Origin: Sphingobacterium haloxyli
GTDB taxonomy: Bacteria > Bacteroidota > Bacteroidia > Sphingobacteriales > Sphingobacteriaceae
Direction of reading: 5' to 3'
DNA length: 64,000 nucleotides
NCBI RefSeq assembly: GCF_002980525.1
Contig: NZ_PVBQ01000006.1
Coordinates: 124,001-188,000, forward strand
Shown: positions 18,212-27,988 of the stretch, in pieces
Numbering within the stretch: position 1 is the first letter of the stretch
Layout of the letters: each line of letters begins with the position of its first letter
Notes under the pieces: generated by a model
What the model saw: only the letters and a program-made list of their open reading frames with translations
The model's database searches: none
What the model was told of the DNA's origin: nothing
Position numbers and translations under genes: made by a program

Positions 18212-19129
18212 TTACTGCAGGGGTACGCCGTACGCTATTTCGATCAAGAATTTTCTGTCAAGTGCACCAATATAGGCTGCTGCCGACTTTGATAAGACAA
18301 CGATCGCATCTTTCGTTTCAGCCGTGTCCGTAAATTTTCCGACGACCTTCGCATACGTAACATTCTGTGTCATGGGATTAGTTATTTTTAAGATAGTGCC
18401 TATCGGCGCCGTTTTGTGAAGCGCGAGATTGCTTTTACCGTCGGTTTCCAAATTGGAAATCCACACGCCAATACCCTTCTCTTGTTTTTCGCGAATACCA
18501 TAACGGTTTGCAGCGATGATTTGTTCGGGCGTTAATTCCGATGCCGACGATGTGTCGATAACAATGGGTTGTTGCCGCACTTCAGGAAGCGGTTCACGAT
18601 AATCAGCATTTGGAATTTTCAGGGTAGTGCCCTCTCTGAGGGAATCCGATCGAAGATTATTCATTTTCTTTATAGCTTCTATCGTTGTGCCAAATCGTCT
18701 GGAAATCGCGTATAGGGTTTCGCTCTTTCCCACTTTGTATTCGGTTAAAACTTTCGGCTGATCCTGCCGTTGAGTTCTCACAGTCGGAGTAGATGGAACT
18801 ATTGTTGCTGGGTCCTCTTGCCTACCCGTAGGGATTTTCACCGTTTCGCCTGGCTTCAGATTCTTTTTTTTGTTAACCTCCATAATGCGGTTTACGGGGA
18901 TGTTATATCGGCGACTTAAAGCATAATATGTTTCTTTACGCTCGATACGGTGAATGACATTTATTTCACCGTTTACGACCTCCACGCCTATTGAATCAGG
19001 AGCGATAGTAACAGAAGAAAGTTTACTAGCGTTATAATCAACGGGTTTGGCTTTCAGAAAAAGAGGGAAGCATGATGCACCCACGAGTCCTAATTTTATT
19101 GCAGTCGAAAAAGCTTTTGTTTTTCTCAT
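18212..19129 (-). CDS. Exported protein with two LysM domains and an RlpA-like domain
   Basis: 305 residues. An N-terminal signal-like segment (AIKLGLVGASCFPLFLKAK) precedes LysM 1 (about residues 53-99, ETYYALSRRYNIPVNRIMEV), LysM 2 (about 128-173, SETLYAISRRFGTTIEAIKK) and a C-terminal double-psi-barrel-like domain (about 205-305) with ALHKTAPIGTILKITNP and VVGKFTD. LysM domains bind peptidoglycan; RlpA-like domains act on or bind denuded glycan strands. Second gene of the operon, 10 bases after its upstream neighbour. Confidence 0.85.
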   Translation of the reverse strand: MRKTKAFSTAIKLGLVGASCFPLFLKAKPVDYNASKLSSVTIAPDSIGVEVVNGEINVIHRIERKETYYALSRRYNIPVNRIMEVNKKKNLKPGETVKIPTGRQEDPATIVPSTPTVRTQRQDQPKVLTEYKVGKSETLYAISRRFGTTIEAIKKMNNLRSDSLREGTTLKIPNADYREPLPEVRQQPIVIDTSSASELTPEQIIAANRYGIREKQEKGIGVWISNLETDGKSNLALHKTAPIGTILKITNPMTQNVTYAKVVGKFTDTAETKDAIVVLSKSAAAYIGALDRKFLIEIAYGVPLQ

Positions 19130-19139
19130 ATATTTACAA

Positions 19140-19886
19140 TTATACTAAATACGAAACAATTTCCCGTTTATTATATGACATTAAAAATAGTTGGTTTTCT
19201 ATCTGAAAATACGGCTGCGGAATCATTTTTGGCATATCCGATAATAAAGATTGTGTCCATAATAAGTCAGATTTATTGGCGACGGAAAGGTTTAAATAAT
19301 AAAGTTCATTCTCTTTGGTGTGGTACGACCAAAGTATACGATCTGCTGCGCGGCTAATCCAAGGTAAATCTTGTATATCCGCATTTTGCAGATATGTGGG
19401 TAAGACACCGCTATAAGGAATTGGCATTTTTATGACGCTACAATATTCATGTGTCTTTCCTGGACTGGATGTTTTTTTTAGCGTCTCTATATCGATATAT
19501 TCTTCAAAACCGCTTTGGAAATTACGATGTCGCACCTTGACGACATCACAGTACGTGTCTATCCAAGTGTATTCCTGCCATAGATGACGGGGCTCACCTT
19601 GGATATCTAAAAACAGGATTCCCTCTTTCACCGGCTGTGTATCACCTACACGTTTTAGCACAACGGTATGATGTTGGATGGCCTCCAATGTCCATTCTTT
19701 CTCATCCATTTGCTTATGTTTTAGTATCTCTTTTCCTTCAAAATCAATGATATAGAGTATGGCGCATGTAGACTTCGCATCGCGGAGTTCTACAGCAATC
19801 TGTCTGGTGGATGCATCTACGACGATTTTCCATATTTGATAAGGAAAGTTTTTCTCGAATGCTTTAAATGTTGTATATTTAGTCAT
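19140..19886 (-). CDS. Conserved hypothetical protein (possibly DUF4905)
   Basis: 248 residues, soluble, beta-rich with alternating aromatic residues (for example YIIDFEGKEILKHKQM, ILFLDIQGEPRHLWQEYTW), suggesting a partial beta-propeller. It recalls the DUF4905 family of Bacteroidota, from memory only. First gene of the minus-strand operon with LysM, udk and the Cys-rich gene; divergent from nfeD, with 23 bases between starts. Confidence 0.6.
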   Translation of the reverse strand: MTKYTTFKAFEKNFPYQIWKIVVDASTRQIAVELRDAKSTCAILYIIDFEGKEILKHKQMDEKEWTLEAIQHHTVVLKRVGDTQPVKEGILFLDIQGEPRHLWQEYTWIDTYCDVVKVRHRNFQSGFEEYIDIETLKKTSSPGKTHEYCSVIKMPIPYSGVLPTYLQNADIQDLPWISRAADRILWSYHTKENELYYLNLSVANKSDLLWTQSLLSDMPKMIPQPYFQIENQLFLMSYNKREIVSYLV

Positions 19887-19909
19887 TACTATAGCAGGAA
19901 CATTAATCT

Positions 19910-21274
19910 ATGAAGAACAAAATTACAAAATCCTTTTTTGCTTTTCTTTGTACTTTTTGCGTAATGCTTTCGTCAGCATCGGCACAAAAAATATACAAAG
20001 TAGACATTAAAGAAGATATCGGTCCAAATGCATGGCGAACCGTGAATTTGGCGCATCAGAAAGCAACAGAGCTCCAAGCCGAAACGTTTTTGATAGAGTT
20101 AAACACATTTGGCGGAGCAGTAAATTTTGCAGATTCTATACGTTCGAAACTTTTAGGCTCTACCATGCATACAGTGGTATATATAAACAACAATGCGGCT
20201 TCCGCAGGAGCGTTGATTTCGTTGGCTTCGGACAAAATTTTTATGCAAAAGGGCGGGAGTATGGGTGCGGCGAGCGTTGTCAATCAAAGTGGGGAAATTA
20301 TGCCAGAAAAGTATCAATCTTATATGAGAGGATTGATGCGCGCTACAGCCGAAGCAAAGGGACGGGATCCCAAAATCGCGGAAGCATTCGTAGATCCTGA
20401 AGTTTCTGTTCCACAATTGAAACCTGACGGTAAGCTATTGACATTAACAGCTTCCGAAGGAGTAACCTCAGGTATTGTTCAAGCCGTAGTAACTGATATA
20501 GGAGAAGTCTATAAACAAGTTGAAAAAGGTAATCTGGAGGTCGTGCAGCATCGCATTACGGCAGTCGATCGCATCATCGCTCTTTTGATTAATCCGATGG
20601 TTAGTGGTTTTTTGATTCTAGGCCTTATCGGCGGTATTTATTTTGAATTGCAGACACCTGGTATCGGTTTTGCGCTAGCGGTAGCAATTATATGTGGTGT
20701 TTTATTTTTTGCACCGCTGTATTTGCAGGGGTTGGCAGACCACTGGGAAATCGTCCTATTTATTGTGGGAGTTGCACTGCTGTTGTTGGAGGTTTTCGTT
20801 ATACCGGGATTCGGTATCGCCGGTATATTGGGAATTATGTGTGTACTTTGCGGCCTTGCTTTTTCTATGGTCGACAATAACTATTTTGATTTTAAACTAG
20901 CCAAACCAGGATTATTGATGGAATCATTTTTAATTGTAACGGGAGCAATGGTGCTCTCTATTGTCTTAATGGTTATTTTCGGGAAGAATATCCTAAGATC
21001 CTCCGCCTTTAAGCGATTAGTTCTCCAAGATGAACAGAAAGCCGACGTCGGATATACTTCATCTCCGCAGAAAACAAATCTGCTTTATAAAAACGGTATT
21101 GCCCGAACGGTTCTAAGACCGGGAGGTAAAATTGAAATTGATGGAGTGTGGTATGATGCCGTTGCGTTAGATGGATTTATCGATGCAGGAGAAGAAATCT
21201 ATGTTGAAAAACACGAGAACTACAATCTTTTTGTACGTAAGTTGAGAGATAAGCCAGTAAAGAATGATGTATAA
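19910..21274 (+). CDS. NfeD-family membrane protease (ClpP-like plus NfeD domain)
   Basis: 454 residues: signal peptide ending SASAQ; a ClpP/SppA-like serine protease domain (about 30-220) with the nucleophile Ser in NNAASAGALISLASDKI and a likely Lys base in GDKIF-type context; four to five membrane spans (about 230-370); and a C-terminal OB-fold NfeD domain (GIARTVLRPGGKIEIDGVWY). The family cleaves stomatin-like partners and influences membrane microdomains. No stomatin gene lies beside it. Confidence 0.9.
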   Translation: MKNKITKSFFAFLCTFCVMLSSASAQKIYKVDIKEDIGPNAWRTVNLAHQKATELQAETFLIELNTFGGAVNFADSIRSKLLGSTMHTVVYINNNAASAGALISLASDKIFMQKGGSMGAASVVNQSGEIMPEKYQSYMRGLMRATAEAKGRDPKIAEAFVDPEVSVPQLKPDGKLLTLTASEGVTSGIVQAVVTDIGEVYKQVEKGNLEVVQHRITAVDRIIALLINPMVSGFLILGLIGGIYFELQTPGIGFALAVAIICGVLFFAPLYLQGLADHWEIVLFIVGVALLLLEVFVIPGFGIAGILGIMCVLCGLAFSMVDNNYFDFKLAKPGLLMESFLIVTGAMVLSIVLMVIFGKNILRSSAFKRLVLQDEQKADVGYTSSPQKTNLLYKNGIARTVLRPGGKIEIDGVWYDAVALDGFIDAGEEIYVEKHENYNLFVRKLRDKPVKNDV

Positions 21275-21293
21275 GGTGTTGATCACCTTATAC
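21269..21293. terminator. Stem-loop shared by convergent nfeD and rlmF ends
   Basis: GTATAAGGTG, loop TTGAT, CACCTTATAC: a perfect 10-bp stem that contains the nfeD stop codon and abuts the rlmF stop. No T tract follows on either side, so it may protect 3' ends rather than terminate by itself. Confidence 0.55.
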
Positions 21294-22198
21294 TACCATT
21301 TCCAAGCTAAAATACGGATAGCCTTTTGTCCCTGAGTCATATTAAGAATTTCGATTTTGGAAGCTTTATTATATTCTAGCGAGGCGATAAGGGGTTTTAG
21401 GTTTTCTTTATTGGAAACCAAGCTGGTGATCCACCCTAATTGTTTTTTGAATCGCATACTTTCGTTAATCATATCGCGGACAAACTTCCGTTCTCCGCCC
21501 TCGCACCACAGTTCATTGGGATATCCGCCGAAGTTCTGTACAGGAAGCGCTTCTTTATCCTGATTTAGATTATGGAATTTTTTAGTTGTCTTCTGCCAAT
21601 TTTCCTCTCTTGATTTATAGAAGGGAGGATTACATATAACCAAATCAAAGTAAGCGTCCTTGTCAAGGACACCATCAAAGATACGTTCTTTATGCTCCTG
21701 TAATCGCACGGTAATCTTTTTAGGCAATCCACTATTCGTTTTGATCAGAGATCTAGCATGATTTAACACCGTAATATCAATGTCTGTCCCCAGGAAGTTC
21801 CAATCATAAATCCGATCACCTAAAATCGGGTAAATGAGGGATGAGCCTGTTCCGATATCTAAAACATTTATTCCCGACCCCGTTGGAACAACACCGTCGT
21901 TGTCAGCCGCTAGCAGGTCTGCAACATAATGTATATAGTCTGCTCGGCTTGGAATAGGAGGGCAGAGGCTATTTTTCAGAATGGACCAGTTTTGTACATT
22001 ATAATAGGCTTTTAGGAGTGCCTTATTAAGTTCAACAACCGCTTTAGGATTCGCGAAGTCGATAGACACGGTGCCAAAAGAGGTCTCGATGATATAATCT
22101 TTCAATGCTGGATTTGCATCTCCCAATTTGGGGAAGTCATAGCCCGATCGGTGGATGTTTCTAGGATGCAATACATTCTTTTTTTTCTTGAGATCCAT
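21293..22198 (-). CDS. rlmF: 23S rRNA (adenine(1618)-N(6))-methyltransferase
   Basis: 301 residues. N6-adenine methyltransferase motif NPPFYKS near residue 188, SAM-binding stretch VLDIGTGSSLIYPILG, and the family N-terminus HPRNIHRSGYDFPKL. It methylates A1618 of 23S rRNA. Convergent with nfeD. Confidence 0.92.
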   Translation of the reverse strand: MDLKKKKNVLHPRNIHRSGYDFPKLGDANPALKDYIIETSFGTVSIDFANPKAVVELNKALLKAYYNVQNWSILKNSLCPPIPSRADYIHYVADLLAADNDGVVPTGSGINVLDIGTGSSLIYPILGDRIYDWNFLGTDIDITVLNHARSLIKTNSGLPKKITVRLQEHKERIFDGVLDKDAYFDLVICNPPFYKSREENWQKTTKKFHNLNQDKEALPVQNFGGYPNELWCEGGERKFVRDMINESMRFKKQLGWITSLVSNKENLKPLIASLEYNKASKIEILNMTQGQKAIRILAWKW

Positions 22199-22291
22199 AA
22201 GCGCTTAATTTAATGCAAAGGTATTATAAATATTGTGGGTATTTACGAATTGGGTATCTTTATACCGAAATTGTAAAATACCAACGATTAC

Positions 22292-23068
22292 ATGGCAGAC
22301 TTCGACATGAAGCAGTTTTTAGACGATAAAGTAGCATCGTTTAACCAACATACGTTTATTGAAAACGATCCGATATGTATTCCTCATCTGTTTACTAAGA
22401 AACAGGACATAGAGATAATGGGCTTCTTTGCTGCTATTTTGGCTTGGGGGCAGCGGAAAACCATCATCAACAAGTGTAAAGAATTGATTGAACGTTTTGA
22501 CGGACAACCTGCAGACTTCATAATGAGGCATGAAGAGGTGGATTTGAGAAATCTTTTAGGATTCAAACACCGTACTTTTAATGATACTGACCTCTTATAT
22601 TTTATTTCCTTTTTACGTTTCCATTATGGTCGATTTAGTTCATTGGAAGATGCTTTTATGCTCGGCGATCAGTCGACAGTGTCCTTTTCGATGGAGGAAA
22701 GTTTAAACGAATTTAAAGCATATTTTTTCTCCTTGCCTGACTATCCCATCCGTACCCGAAAACATATCAGCTCTCCTTTACAAAAATCCAGCTGTAAGCG
22801 TATAAATATGTTTCTGCGTTGGATGGTCCGCAGAGATCGTCAAGGCGTGGATTTTGGTATATGGGATAGAATAAAGCCACATGATCTTATCTGTCCCTGC
22901 GACGTTCATGTAGAACGCGTTGCTCGTAAGTTCGGATTAATTACGTCAGATAAAGTTAATTGGAAAACCGCTGTAGAGCTGACAGAAAATTTAAAACGCT
23001 TCGATCCGGAAGATCCTGTTAAATATGATTTTGCACTTTTTGGTATTGGGGTAATTGGTGAACTTTAA
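22292..23068 (+). CDS. TIGR02757-family protein (unknown function)
   Basis: 258 residues, soluble, with the features of a family common in Bacteroidota: FFAAILAWGQRKTIINKCKE, NMFLRWMVRRDRQGVDFGIW and LICPCDVHVERVARKFGL. The pattern recalls HhH/DNA-glycosylase-like folds, but no function is established. The last 50 bases overlap the 3' end of the GAPDH gene on the other strand. Divergent from rlmF. Confidence 0.8.
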   Translation: MADFDMKQFLDDKVASFNQHTFIENDPICIPHLFTKKQDIEIMGFFAAILAWGQRKTIINKCKELIERFDGQPADFIMRHEEVDLRNLLGFKHRTFNDTDLLYFISFLRFHYGRFSSLEDAFMLGDQSTVSFSMEESLNEFKAYFFSLPDYPIRTRKHISSPLQKSSCKRINMFLRWMVRRDRQGVDFGIWDRIKPHDLICPCDVHVERVARKFGLITSDKVNWKTAVELTENLKRFDPEDPVKYDFALFGIGVIGEL

Positions 23069-24050
23069 CCAGCAAATCTACCAATCTGTTAGAATAACCA
23101 AATTCATTATCGTACCATCCGACCACTTTTACCAAGCCACCAACGATGGATGTGAGTTGAGCGTCAAAAACGCAAGAATAAGGATTATTGATAATATCAA
23201 CGGAGACGATAGGATCCTCCGTATAATACAGAATATCTTTTAAGATTCCTTCTGCCGCTTCTCTAAATTTGGTGTTGATTTCTTCCACCGTCGTCTGTTG
23301 CTTTAGCGTGCAAGTAAAATCAGTTAACGAACCATTAAGTACCGGAACACGTATACCTGCACCACCGAGCCGTCCATCCAGATGCGGAAAAACATTGGTA
23401 ATGGCTTTTGCAGCACCTGTTGTAGTTGGTATAATCGAAGACGATGCTGCGCGAGCCCTACGCAAATCTCGGTGGGGGGCATCATGCAGGTTTTGGTCTC
23501 CGGTCATTGAATGCACGGTAGTGATATAACCATCATTAATACCCCAATTTTCATCTAATATCTTAACTAAAGGAGCAACATTATTGGTCGTACAGGAAGC
23601 ATTTGAAAACAGGGATGTCTGCCAGTCAAAAACCTTATCATTAATGCCCAAAACAACCGTAGGGACTTCTTTGTCTGGCGACGGGGCCGATATAATGGTT
23701 TGTTTTGCCCCCGCTTTCAGATGTAAAGCAGCTTTTTCCCTACTGGTGAAGATACCGGTTGATTCGATTACTACGTCGACGTTTAACGTCTCCCAAGGAA
23801 GTAGCAGAGGGCTTTTTTCATTTAACACGTTAATAGATTGTCCTTCGATAAAAAGATGCTCTGCATCATTATGGACCATAAACGGGAATGGCCCATGGAC
23901 AGAATCATATTTCAGTAAATGCGCTAAAGTAGTCGTATCCGCCAAATCGTTGATAGCAACAATCCTGATTTCCTTTTGAAGGCCTCGCCGATAGATGTTG
24001 CGTAAAGTATTGCGTCCAATCCTTCCAAAGCCATTGATTGCAACATTCAT
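23019..24050 (-). CDS. gap: Glyceraldehyde-3-phosphate dehydrogenase, type I
   Basis: 343 residues. NAD-binding INGFGRIGRNTLRNI at the N-terminus, catalytic Cys in SNASCTTNNVAPL (about residue 155), catalytic His in VHSMTGDQNL, and WYDNEFGYSNR near the C-terminus. Converts glyceraldehyde-3-phosphate to 1,3-bisphosphoglycerate. Asp after ND (AINDLAD) suggests NAD preference. Its ATG overlaps the stop of the upstream thiol-disulfide gene by one base (TAATG), so the two are probably translationally coupled. Confidence 0.95.
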   Translation of the reverse strand: MNVAINGFGRIGRNTLRNIYRRGLQKEIRIVAINDLADTTTLAHLLKYDSVHGPFPFMVHNDAEHLFIEGQSINVLNEKSPLLLPWETLNVDVVIESTGIFTSREKAALHLKAGAKQTIISAPSPDKEVPTVVLGINDKVFDWQTSLFSNASCTTNNVAPLVKILDENWGINDGYITTVHSMTGDQNLHDAPHRDLRRARAASSSIIPTTTGAAKAITNVFPHLDGRLGGAGIRVPVLNGSLTDFTCTLKQQTTVEEINTKFREAAEGILKDILYYTEDPIVSVDIINNPYSCVFDAQLTSIVGGLVKVVGWYDNEFGYSNRLVDLLVKVHQLPQYQKVQNHI

Positions 24051-24634
24051 TATTTTGTAAACTCAGCGATGACAAAATCAATAGCTTTTTCTCCGTCCCA
24101 ATTATTTTTCAAAGCTCCATTCGCTCCATATACATAATTTGCCGGAAACTGTGCCGGTACGTGGAATTTTTGAATAAATTCTTGGTTTTTGTCATACAAC
24201 ATTTCCACATTCGGCTTGTTGACAAGTTCTTTACCAAAAGTTTCCAAAAAAGACGCCATGAGTGCAGGGTCATTCATAGAAATAAAATAAAGATTGACGT
24301 TTTTCAGCTTTTCATAGTTTTTCGCTAAAAGCCCGGTTTCCTGTTGACAATGACCACAGCTTGGATCAAATAGGATAAATATCGTGTTGCGATTGGCAGG
24401 TATATCTTTATTCGTGAATGCTATACCTGATTTGACCTTATAAAATTTAAAGTCTGGCAATTGCTTTGCAGCCTCTTTCGCCATAGGTATTGATGGCTGT
24501 GCAGTAGTAGAAGAATGGTGATGTTCGGCAGTTTGTTGTTGCATAACTACCTTCGTTTTACCATTGCTTTCGGATTGGCAGGCGCTGAAAAAAGTCAGTG
24601 AACCAATAGCCAGACTAGTGAATATATATTTCAT
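24050..24634 (-). CDS. Thioredoxin-like lipoprotein
   Basis: About 194 residues from the ATG that gives MKYIFTSLAIGSLTFFSAC (signal with lipobox FSAC); an upstream in-frame ATG adds an unlikely 16-residue tail. The thioredoxin-like domain has SCGHCQ (CxxC at about residue 110) in FDPSCGHCQQETG and VPAQFPANYV, the cis-Pro region. Likely a periplasmic TlpA/redoxin-type thiol reductase. Pairing with a cytoplasmic GAPDH gene in one transcript is odd. Confidence 0.8.
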   Translation of the reverse strand: MKYIFTSLAIGSLTFFSACQSESNGKTKVVMQQQTAEHHHSSTTAQPSIPMAKEAAKQLPDFKFYKVKSGIAFTNKDIPANRNTIFILFDPSCGHCQQETGLLAKNYEKLKNVNLYFISMNDPALMASFLETFGKELVNKPNVEMLYDKNQEFIQKFHVPAQFPANYVYGANGALKNNWDGEKAIDFVIAEFTK

Positions 24635-24720
24635 CAGATGAACTTTTTGAAGTCCAAAACTAGGAAAAATTATAGCAATCAACTAACGCAAACGATTAAA
24701 TGATGAAAAAATGATGATGA

Positions 24721-24762
24721 AAAAGAAAAGGTCTCTGATTTCTCGGAGACCTTTTCTTTTTT
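24721..24762 (-). terminator. Terminator after secDF (bidirectional)
   Basis: AAAAGAAAAGGTCTC pairs with GAGACCTTTTCTTTT around a short loop, giving A- and T-rich flanks on both strands. Confidence 0.85.
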
Positions 24763-24779
24763 ATCATAGTTAACCGTGT

Positions 24780-27776
24780 CTACGGGGTAACAACTTTTGC
24801 CTTTTCTGGTTTTTCTTCGACAATACTTTTCCCTTTTCTCAGGTCGTAGACCGACGGTGCGGCAAGAAAAATCGAAGAATAGGTAGCTACAACAATACCC
24901 ACTAATATAGCAAATGAAAATCCTCGGATTACTTCGCCGCCAAATAGGAATAAAACAGCTAAGACGAAGACCAATGTCAGTGAAGTAATAATGGTTCGGC
25001 TCAACGTAGAGTTGATAGCTTTGTTGATGGTATCTCCGAAACCATCTTTATGTGATCTACCTAAATATTCTCTCAAACGGTCAAATACAACCACCGTGTC
25101 GTTCACAGAGTACGCGATCACGGTTAAAATAGCTGCCACGAAGTGTTGGTCGAGGTCTAACGAGAACGGAACAATGCCATCTAGAATGCAGAATAGCCCC
25201 AACAAGATAATCGCATCGTGAATAGTTGATACTGCTGCTCCCATTGAGTATTGCCATTTGCGGAAACGCACCAAAATATACCCCGCGATAATCACAATCG
25301 CAAATATGGCGGACCATATCGCCCTATCTTTTATATCGGTTGCGATACTAGGACCAACTTTCTGAGAAGAAAGGATCTCGTACCCATTACCTTCGATTTT
25401 AGATAATCCTTCGTTTAATTTACCTAATACTTCCCCATCTGCCTCGTCGCTAGTTTCCTGCACATGATACGTTGTTGTAACGCGTACCTGGTTTTCACTA
25501 CCAAAAGTTTTTACTTCAGTTGTTAAGCCAAATACATCGTCAAGGTTTTTACGTACCTCTTCTAAATCGACAGCTTTTTCATAAGCGACCGTATAGCTGC
25601 GTCCGCCACTGAAATCTACCCCTAGTGTGAAACCTTTGGTGAATATAGCCGCTAAAGCAATAATAGAAGCAATGATGGAAATACCGTAAAATACTTTCCG
25701 TTTTTTGATAAATTGGAAATTTGCATTTTTTAAAGTATTTGCAGACCAAGGAAACGATACAGATACTTTCCAGTCTTTCGATAGCATGTACTCGAAAATC
25801 AGACGCGAAATAAAGATAGACGTAAATAATGAAGTAATGATACCGATCATCAATGTAGTAGCAAATCCTAAAATCGGTCCGCTGCCAAAGAAAAACAATA
25901 CTAGACCAACCAAGAACGTTGTTATCTGCGAGTCCAAAATGGAAGGCATAGCATTTTTATAACCGTCGGCAATCGCTTGTCGAATGGATTTTCCCAGGCC
26001 TAATTCTTCTCGAATACGTTCGTATATCAGGACGTTAGCGTCCACTGCGGTTCCCATCGTTAATACAATGCCCGCAATACCAGGTAAAGTAAGTACGGCG
26101 TTTAGGGACGCCAAAATTCCCATTAAGAAGAACACATTAAACAATACCGCAATGTTCGCTGCTATGCCAGCACGGTTGTAGTAAGCAATCATAAATAGCA
26201 TTACTACGACAAGAGCGATAACGGAAGAATTGATACCCGCGTCAATGGCAGCTTGTCCTAACGATGGACCAACAATTGCTTCCTCCACAATCTTTGCCGT
26301 CGTTGGAAGACGACCTGCCTTTAATACATTAGCTAAGTCTTTCGTATCTTCAATAGTGAAGTTACCAGATATAGAAGAGTTACCATTAGGAATTTCCTCG
26401 TTTACGCCGGGAGCAGAGTACACAACACCGTCTAATACAATAGCGATGGCAGCATTATTGTTCTGTGCCGCTTGGGCTGTAATTCTACGCCATTGACGAG
26501 CTCCTTCGGAATTCATCGACATCGAAACAACTGGCTGGTTCTTCTCATTAAAATCGTCGCGCGCGTCGGTAATGACGTCGCCCGTCAAGACAGCTCCATT
26601 TTCAGGACCTGATGTCTTGATTGCGTATAAGGAGAGAAAGTTAGGCGTTCTCTGTTCCGGTTTAACGGACCATAAGAATTTTAAATTCCCAGGAATATTG
26701 GACCTTACTTCCGGACGATTTAAGTATTCATTAACACGAGCAGTATCTTTTAGGTTAGCAATACCAATCATCGCACCCGGTGTTAGGTTTGGCTGACCGT
26801 TTTGCTCCATATAAGTGGCTGGATTTAAAACGGCAAACAACGGATTGCTTGCAGTTAAGTCCGCAGAAACTCCAGCGGTGTCGGTACTATCTTTCGAGGC
26901 CGCTCCTAAATTAGCTAACAGATTATCATCATTAGAAACGCTGTCTGTTGCATCCGAATCTTCCGCAACTGCTGCGGACGGAGCCGAAGGTGCAGCGGAT
27001 TTTAACGAACTGGCTAAAATGTTGTTGAGGTTCTCCAGTAGTGGGTACACCTGATAGTTATCGTGTGTTTCATAGAATTCCAACTTAGCTGATCCCTGTA
27101 AGAGATTGCGAACACGTTCTTCGTCATTTACACCAGGAAGCTCTATTAGAATACGGTTTGTACCTTGTTGGATTTGGATATTTGGCGAGGCTACACCAAA
27201 TTTATCGATGCGCGTACGTAATACCTTGAAAGAGTTTTCTATAGCATTATCAGCTTCTTTATCTAAAAAACTCCGTACCTCATTATCAGAGCTAGTTGCC
27301 TTAATAAGCGAGGCATTATCTGTCGTTGCGAAGAAAGTTGCCAGGGGCGTTCCTGCTCCTAAAGCCTTATATTCTTCTACGAAAAGCTCGACGAGGCCTC
27401 TATTTACCGATTTACTCTTTTGAAGAGCAGATTCGATGGCCTTGTTAAAGTTGTCGTCTTTAGGGTTGTTCGCCAAATTTTTAATGAGTTCGTCTAATGA
27501 TATTTCCATTGTGACGTTCATTCCACCCTTAAGGTCTAAGCCCAGCGCTAATTCGTGCGCTTTCGCCTCCCTGTAGGTGAATTTAGCTACACCTAAATTG
27601 TAAACTTCCTCACCAGCTATGGAATCCAGATATGCCTTCTCTTTGGCCATATCGCCTTTCGCATATTCCGCAGCGTCTCGTTCTACTTTTCGTGTAACAA
27701 ATGTGAATGATAGGGAATAGAGGCATGCTATTGACACCACTACTACCAAAAATTTAATCAGCCCTTTACTCTGCAT
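24780..27776 (-). CDS. secDF: Fused protein translocase subunit SecDF
   Basis: 998 residues, a single polypeptide of SecD and SecF as usual in Bacteroidota. SecD part: first membrane span, AHELALGLDLKGGMNVTME (D1 motif), a long periplasmic P1 domain with a low-complexity Ala/Ser/Asp insert (about 250-310), and GTAVDANVLIYERIREEL. SecF part from about residue 700: FTLGVDFSGGRSYTV and SVNDTVVVFDRLRE. It uses the proton gradient to pull exported proteins through SecYEG. It has its own terminator. Confidence 0.96.
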   Translation of the reverse strand: MQSKGLIKFLVVVVSIACLYSLSFTFVTRKVERDAAEYAKGDMAKEKAYLDSIAGEEVYNLGVAKFTYREAKAHELALGLDLKGGMNVTMEISLDELIKNLANNPKDDNFNKAIESALQKSKSVNRGLVELFVEEYKALGAGTPLATFFATTDNASLIKATSSDNEVRSFLDKEADNAIENSFKVLRTRIDKFGVASPNIQIQQGTNRILIELPGVNDEERVRNLLQGSAKLEFYETHDNYQVYPLLENLNNILASSLKSAAPSAPSAAVAEDSDATDSVSNDDNLLANLGAASKDSTDTAGVSADLTASNPLFAVLNPATYMEQNGQPNLTPGAMIGIANLKDTARVNEYLNRPEVRSNIPGNLKFLWSVKPEQRTPNFLSLYAIKTSGPENGAVLTGDVITDARDDFNEKNQPVVSMSMNSEGARQWRRITAQAAQNNNAAIAIVLDGVVYSAPGVNEEIPNGNSSISGNFTIEDTKDLANVLKAGRLPTTAKIVEEAIVGPSLGQAAIDAGINSSVIALVVVMLFMIAYYNRAGIAANIAVLFNVFFLMGILASLNAVLTLPGIAGIVLTMGTAVDANVLIYERIREELGLGKSIRQAIADGYKNAMPSILDSQITTFLVGLVLFFFGSGPILGFATTLMIGIITSLFTSIFISRLIFEYMLSKDWKVSVSFPWSANTLKNANFQFIKKRKVFYGISIIASIIALAAIFTKGFTLGVDFSGGRSYTVAYEKAVDLEEVRKNLDDVFGLTTEVKTFGSENQVRVTTTYHVQETSDEADGEVLGKLNEGLSKIEGNGYEILSSQKVGPSIATDIKDRAIWSAIFAIVIIAGYILVRFRKWQYSMGAAVSTIHDAIILLGLFCILDGIVPFSLDLDQHFVAAILTVIAYSVNDTVVVFDRLREYLGRSHKDGFGDTINKAINSTLSRTIITSLTLVFVLAVLFLFGGEVIRGFSFAILVGIVVATYSSIFLAAPSVYDLRKGKSIVEEKPEKAKVVTP

Positions 27777-27988
27777 TGTCTGTCTTCGTGTATTTGTTTG
27801 TAGTTTATATAATCTTACTTACGATTTAGCTTAATAATACTTAACCAAGATTCGCAAAGGTATAAAAATTTTGTAGAAAGAAAACAAATTCGAAGACTTA
27901 TACGAACAAAAAATATAACAGGGTTAGGGCAATATATGTTTTTAATCTATGTTAATTGAACAGCAGTATTAAAAGGTTAAACGTTTAG

